The notes under the pieces: generated by a model
What the model was told of the DNA's origin: nothing
Seen by the model: the letters and a program-made list of their open reading frames with translations, nothing else
Database searches by the model: none
Translations under genes and position numbers: made by a program
NCBI GenBank assembly: GCA_024760905.1
Contig: CM045746.1
Coordinates: 8,174,466-8,238,465 of the forward strand
Origin: Plotosus lineatus
Taxonomy: Eukaryota; Chordata; Actinopteri; Siluriformes; Plotosidae
DNA length: 64,000 nucleotides
Direction of reading: 5' to 3'
Part shown: piece by piece, positions 59,090 to 64,000 of the stretch
Position numbering within the stretch: position 1 is the stretch's first letter
How the letters are laid out: every line of letters starts with the position of its first letter

Positions 59090-59285
59090 CACGGTGGCGT
59101 AGTGGTTAGCACGTCCGCCTCACAGCAAGAAGGCCCGGGTTTGATTCCCGGCCTGGGCGTTTCTGTGTGGAGTTTGCATGTTCTCCCCGTGCTTGTGCGG
59201 GTTTCCTCCGGGTGCTCCGGTTTCCTCCCGCAATCCAAAGACGTGCACTGTAGGTTAATTGGCCGTTCTAAATTGACCGTAGATT
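59090..59285 (+). repeat. Mermaid-type SINE
   Basis: GGCGGCACGGTGGCGTAGTGG head, GGGTTTGATTCCC box B, GTGTGGAGTTTGCATG. It is the best preserved of this family here, but its tail is replaced at about 59285 by an unrelated segment (CGGCACTGGAACCCAGTCG, up to about 59500) that may be part of a larger repeat. Confidence 0.85.
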
Positions 59286-59499
59286 CTCTCCTGCAGCGGC
59301 ACTGGAACCCAGTCGTATCGGCATTTGCCCTTCCATTGGATCCTTCCGGTGGCGCCGAGACAGGGTGGACTTGCTGCTTGGGTAACAGCCTGTCCCTCAT
59401 TACTCCCTACCCAGGCTCTGCACACTGGGGAGTATCACCAGCTGGGGTACCAGCCAGAGCGCAGCCATAGTCCTTCGGGACTGACGGAGGCCTACCATA

Positions 59500-60365
59500 C
59501 ATACATGCAACACTGTGACACTGGGACTAAAATAAAAAGTAATTCACAATTTTCAGGGTAAGTAATGTTACTTAAGCTTCAAAGGCTGCGGCCTAATGAA
59601 GGTTAAACTGAGACACACTTAGCGATGAAAAGTTACTTTACTTTGCGACCGCCTGCACCGTTTTTAACAGCCAACAGCGCAACAAGAATTTACCATATTG
59701 ACACCAAAATAGCTCAACCTAACGTAATTCCAATTAAATTCCACGTTGTTATGTTTCATAAAGTACAATTGTAAGGATGCCAAAGGATGTCAACTTTCAA
59801 ATGAAATAGTATCCAAAGCAATGTTGTGCCCTAACCGGAAGTTGAAGCCGAATTACCACGTGAAACGGGCCTGTGCGCGGTCTATTTTTTTCTCTACGTC
59901 ATTGTGCTGAGCAGAGTTTCACATCTCTGATGGATAATTTTTTAAAATCATGATAGACTGAGGAATTGTGATCACATGTAAACACACTAAGTTTTCGTGT
60001 ATACTACAGAGAAACATAACAAAATACAAACTAAAACTCTGTTTTTCATTCATTTATTTTTGCATTTTTGAACCATGACAGAAGTGTGCCAGGGGAGTGC
60101 TGTGCTTTTGAGCTCTGTCCTGTAGATGGCACCATCACCAAGGGAGCGACGCTGATTTTGGATGCCTTCATATGCATAGACCAGTTTAGTAGAAACTACA
60201 CCGAGACACAAGAAAAGTGTGATCATGATGATGGCGCCTGCTTGAAGTTAACGGCACAAACTGTAAATGCCTGTTTTGATTCAAGCAGGATCTGCTTGTA
60301 ATAATGTTTGCTAATATCAGATTGCACAACTCTTAGGCTGTATATACTATATCAATATACTATTG
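59500..60365. other. Flanking stretch, nothing certain
   Basis: 59830-59900 has CCGGAAGTTGAAGCCG and CACGTGAAACGGG, promoter-like words without further support. The 77-codon frame at 60068-60301 has no recognised domain. Confidence 0.3.
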
Positions 60366-60374
60366 ACTGTCTTC

Positions 60375-60714
60375 CTTTCAGCTTTTTCCCTTTTACTCAG
60401 GAGTCGCACAGCAAATCATCTGATTCGCACGTTTGATTTGGCAGAGGTTTTTACGTCGGATGCCCTTCCTGTCACAACCCTTTTTAGCAAGGGACAGAAA
60501 CACGCTGACGACTTTGCAGCTACTCTTTACGAAAGTCAGCAATGGTTCTTTTACATCAACCTCTCACCATAGACAGTGACAGACATGGCCCGCCTTTGAT
60601 AACCCAGTTAGCTGCACTGGGGGGGACAGTGACAACCTTGTGGAGAGTGGGACTTGAACCCCCAACCTTGGGATCAGTGATCCAGCGCCCTACACCACTA
60701 GACCACCACTGCCC
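60375..60714 (-). repeat. tRNA-derived SINE with RTE-derived 3' half (S6)
   Basis: Inverted S2 type. The right end is GACCACCACTGCCCC (tRNA head), the middle TTTTTACGTCGGATGCCC (RTE leader) and the left end TTACTCAGGAGTCGCACAG (RTE 3' tail). Confidence 0.85.
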
Positions 60715-60920
60715 CAGGCTGTATATACTAATAATAATTACATTTTTAAAATCTGTTTATTTTGGAGCAGCAGTGTTAATGTTAGTGCATAACATTGATA
60801 GCAAGACCAGATGATGTGGTAAGATTTCTGCAATTAGAAAATTATTTAATGAAATAAGAAATGGATAAAGTCCATTAAGCACCACTGAAGGCCCAAATAC
60901 CAGATGCATGGCCTGCTACT

Positions 60921-60923
<3 letters not shown>

Positions 60924-60960
<37 letters not shown>

Positions 60961-60965
60961 TGTGT

Positions 60966-61002
<37 letters not shown>

Positions 61003-61007
61003 TGTGT

Positions 61008-61038
<31 letters not shown>

Positions 61039-61042
61039 AGTG
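60924..61042. repeat. (GT)n microsatellite
   Basis: About 120 bp of GT with scattered GA/CT interruptions, followed at 61050-61105 by the tail of a 23255-type SINE. Confidence 0.9.
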
Positions 61043-61132
61043 AGTAAGCGTGTACTCACTTTGGATGGGTTAAATGCAGAGGCAATAATTTCTTTTGCTG
61101 GAAGTGTGTAGTGAATTTTGGATAATGTATCA

Positions 61133-62768
61133 CAGAGGCCCCCAGACTATGGTCTGAGGGCCGGATATGGCCCACCTCTACATTTGGCCCGGCCCCCTGA
61201 AAAATACCAGAGACGCATTATGATTTTTTTTTCCATTTAGCCACGTGATCTAGACTAGTACACGCATAGAACATGATATTCTATTCCACCCTTCTGCAGT
61301 CTGTGCCCCATCTGAATCCCCGACACCCAAAAAAATCCTAGACTCGCTCCTGTCAAATAGAACGGAATAATAGTGGAAAGGTTAGGTAAGAGAAAAATTG
61401 ATTCAGAATGCAGGGTATTTAACCTGCAGTGGACAAACGATAATTTTTTGTTCAATGCAAAGAAAAGGTTGTTTGTTTCATCTGTCAGGAGGCGGTGGCG
61501 GTATTCAAAGAATACAATCTGGACTGACACTATGAATCTCGTCACAACGACATGTATGATAGCTTGAAAGACCAAATGCGAGCAGACAAACTCTCAAAGC
61601 TAAAAACTGGACCGCTAGCTCAGGAGAATACATTTGTACGCCAAACTCAACTGAACCAGTCATCTGTTCGGGCAGCTTTCGGGTTGCTCAACTGATAGCA
61701 AGTAGCGGTAAACCTTTCACTGATGGAGAGTTTGTCAAGAAAGGTTTGAATTCCATCACGGAAGAGGTGTGTCCCGAGAAGAAAGATGTCTTTAATGTCG
61801 TGAGTCTGTCGGTGAGGACAATCACCAGACACACTAAAGCTGAACTTTTACCTGTTAAGATTGTGCACAGCCCAACAGAAAGTTAATGTTCTATGGACTT
61901 TTTTTCTGTGAAGAACACAGAGAGGGTTATTTCGTATTTTTATTGATTTCAGAAATAGTGTTATTTATTTCCTGACTTTTTTTCTATGAAGATCCCAGAG
62001 AGGGTTATTTGGTTATTATTTATTTCATTAACAGAGTTAATAGTCGGCCCTCTACTTACGAAAACCTCTGAATACGGAAAATCCAGGTTACAAAAAAACA
62101 TTTTCCGAAATTATCACCCTCTGTATACAAAACAACCTCTTCTTACGAAAAGCGCCAAACGCACCATTCAAAAATTCAAAAGCGCCATTCAAAAATTCAA
62201 ACAATGCGTGAGTTGCTCTCTCATTGGCTGTCTCCCAACATCCCGCCCTGCTGGCCTCCCATTGGCCTCCCATTGGCCTCCCATTGGCCTGGAGGGAGCT
62301 GAATCTCCATAGTACTGGACCCATAAGATTGTATGTCACACACGTAAAGGAGAGATGTACTGTTAGTTTGTGAGTTTCGTGAGTTCTTTTGAGAGTACTC
62401 ATTGCAGCTTATTTGAGGAGGTCCGGATGAGCCGCACCCCATCTCAAAAGCTCCGCATTCGGCCACGAAGCATTTTTGTGCCACAAACGTTCCGTGCACA
62501 GAATGCTCCGAGGGACAAAAGACCTCCGATCTCACAAGGATGCAAGTTAATATTGAATCCGGACCTCAGAGCTTTCAAACAGGTAATTATTCTTTAAATA
62601 CAACACTCTGTCTCAAAAGCTCTGTCGGCTGCACGTTGCGTGTGGGCAGAGCCCGTATTCGGCAGAGCACTCCACTCAAAGAGCGAGAGAGAGGGAGAGA
62701 GAGAGAGCTAGAGAGTTTTGTGTGTGTATGAGTGTGTGTGAGAGAGAAAGAGACAGAAAGAGACAGTG

Positions 62769-62824
<56 letters not shown>

Positions 62825-63261
62825 GTATGTGCGTTAATAAAAAATGTTTAATAATGGTTTAATTAATAAATATGTTAATAAAATGTTTAAATGGTTTAAT
62901 AAATAATTTTCTTTTACTTTTAACACATATTTCATACAAAATTGGTGGACTTTTATCATTTTTAAAGGGTTTATGGGGTATTTTTGGGAGCCTTGGAACG
63001 AATCATGCGTTTTACATGTAAAATGCGCCTCTACTTACGAAAACTCCAGATTCCGAAAAAGGCTCTGGAACGGATTAATTTCGTAAGTAGAGGGCCGACT
63101 GTATTTATTTCTTGACTTTTTCTATGAAGATCCTGTAAAGGGTTGTTAATATTTGGTTATTTGTGGCTTTCTGGAAAAGAATAAATGTTTACGTTTACGC
63201 CGGCCCCCATCAGAAGGGAAAAGTTATGTGGCCCTCACAGGAAAAGGTTTGGGGACCCCTG
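61133..63261 (+). mobile_element. hAT element with broken ZBED-type transposase
   Basis: Ends CAGAGGCCCCCAGAC and (inverted) CAGGGGTCCCCAAAC, flanked by an 8-bp duplication with one mismatch (atgtatca 61125-61132, atgtacca 63262-63269). From about 61405 remnants of a hAT transposase N-terminus are visible in shifting frames: FNLQWTNDNFLF, then segments matching the usual SQS, FTEGEFVKK and VCPEKKDVF-like regions to about 61860. The catalytic part is missing. It is interrupted by a pogo MITE at 62041-63101. Confidence 0.75.
62041..63101. mobile_element. pogo/Tigger-type MITE inside the hAT
   Basis: Ends AGTCGGCCCTCTACTTACGA and (inverted) CAGTCGGCCCTCTACTTACG, the right end followed by TA. 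The interior shares ATCATTTTTAAAGGGTTTAT and TTTAATAATGGTTTAATTAA with the other family members, and has a (GT)n run at 62770-62830. Confidence 0.85.
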
Positions 63262-63269
63262 ATGTACCA

Positions 63270-63950
63270 GTTTGAATTTGCGTGTTCATGTGTGAGTGTA
63301 TGGAATTGATATCATTGTTAACAGTGAAATGGTATTTAAAATCTCTTTCGGAAAAAAAACAGCTCCTGTGTTTGCCTTCTAGAGCCAGCTGGGTCAGGAC
63401 ATGTGTGTATGGTGTGTGTGTGTGGGTTTGGGTGTGTGTGTATTCATGCCCTTGCTGGTATGCTCACTTGTGTAAACTGTTTTTTCCACAGTACACAGGA
63501 TAACAATCTCCAGACAAGCCCCTCTCCACACCGCTCTCACTTCACATGCATGTGCACTGCGCGTGTGACTTCAGTGCATAGGCACAAACCCATGAACCTT
63601 TTAAAAGGCTTTACAACCCATGATGCACTACATTTCCTGCGAATCCGTGTTTCATCTGCTCTGCGTTATTACGATCAGATCATATTTGGCTCATGATCCC
63701 ATTACATCATTCACTGATTTTCAGTATGGGCCTGTGAATGAGCTGTTGCTATAGAAACATGTTCGAGAGCACAGGATACAGTATAAAGTTGCAATGTTGT
63801 ATACAATCATTTCGCACCTCTAGTCCAATCAGAACCGAATATATATATATATATATATATATGCTGAGAGATTAATCCAAATTTAATTGCTCAAAATAAC
63901 ACCATCACACAAATCTCATTCTTTAAATTTATTTACTATAAGCAATTTTA
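63270..63950. other. Flank without recognised gene
   Basis: Contains short GT stretches (63400-63440) and a (TA)n run (63840-63862). No coding signature. Confidence 0.35.
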
Positions 63951-63953
63951 TTG

Positions 63954-64000
63954 GGGCAGTGGTGGTCTAGTGGTATAGGGCGCAGGATCACTGATCCTAA
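63954..64000 (+). repeat. tRNA SINE head cut by the window edge (S7)
   Basis: GGGGCAGTGGTGGTCTAGTGG followed by the start of the S1-type head. Confidence 0.8.

Noticed and set aside
60068..60301. 77-codon Cys-rich frame as a small secreted protein
   Set aside because: No signal peptide, no recognised spacing of cysteines and no splice context.

Overview
This window is nuclear DNA of a vertebrate, almost certainly a ray-finned fish. It holds spliced animal genes with vertebrate orthologues, fish-type SINEs, Tc1, hAT and pogo DNA transposons, RTE-like LINEs with (GAA)n tails, decayed retroviral copies and many long microsatellites. I see nothing bacterial or plasmid-like.

Host genes. Four genes lie on the minus strand. 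From left to right they are cfap97 (exons 15866-17562), ufsp2 (33233-37725, ten coding exons mapped), a compact four-exon THAP-domain gene (44417-46932, 122 codons plus stop) and pdlim3 (49674-54609, six 3' exons; the first PDZ exon lies outside or was not found). As I recall it, CFAP97, UFSP2 and PDLIM3 lie in this order and in one orientation on human 4q35.1, so the window looks like the fish counterpart of that block. At 574-1311 (+) there is also an intronless SPATA17-like retrocopy.

Mobile DNA fills most of the rest. 2.5-5.3 kb: a gammaretrovirus-like ERV (minus) with a tRNA-Pro primer-binding site. 5.7-12.8 kb: a Tc1-like element split by two LINEs and a SINE. 14.9-15.6 kb: an LTR end plus primer-binding site of a further ERV. 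18.5-21.2 kb: a second ERV whose 3' LTR has swollen into a 430-bp purine microsatellite. 27.4-31.4 kb: an RTE copy, a LINE endonuclease fragment, a Tc1 element carrying a hAT MITE, and a pogo/Tigger start. 35-36.6 kb: LINE debris and a pogo MITE inside a ufsp2 intron. 37.85-41 kb: a four-level nest of SINE, hAT, RTE and SINE. 42 kb: an RTE reduced to its two ends. 47-48.8 kb: an RTE just upstream of the THAP start codon. 51-53.8 kb: a 36-bp minisatellite split by a SINE piece and an RTE copy. 55.9-58.5 kb: a pogo MITE carrying an RTE. 61.1-63.3 kb: a hAT carrying a pogo MITE.

The most notable result is a modular SINE family. Some copies join a tRNA head to a piece of the RTE 5' leader and the RTE 3' tail. 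Other copies share the same head but carry a different tail, like that of the mermaid-type SINEs. A stand-alone RTE with only its 5' and 3' ends (41994-42407) looks like the kind of intermediate from which such a SINE could arise. Most nested insertions are supported by target-site duplications read directly from the sequence. Exon borders were set by GT/GC-AG sites, codon phase and remembered protein families; no database search was possible.
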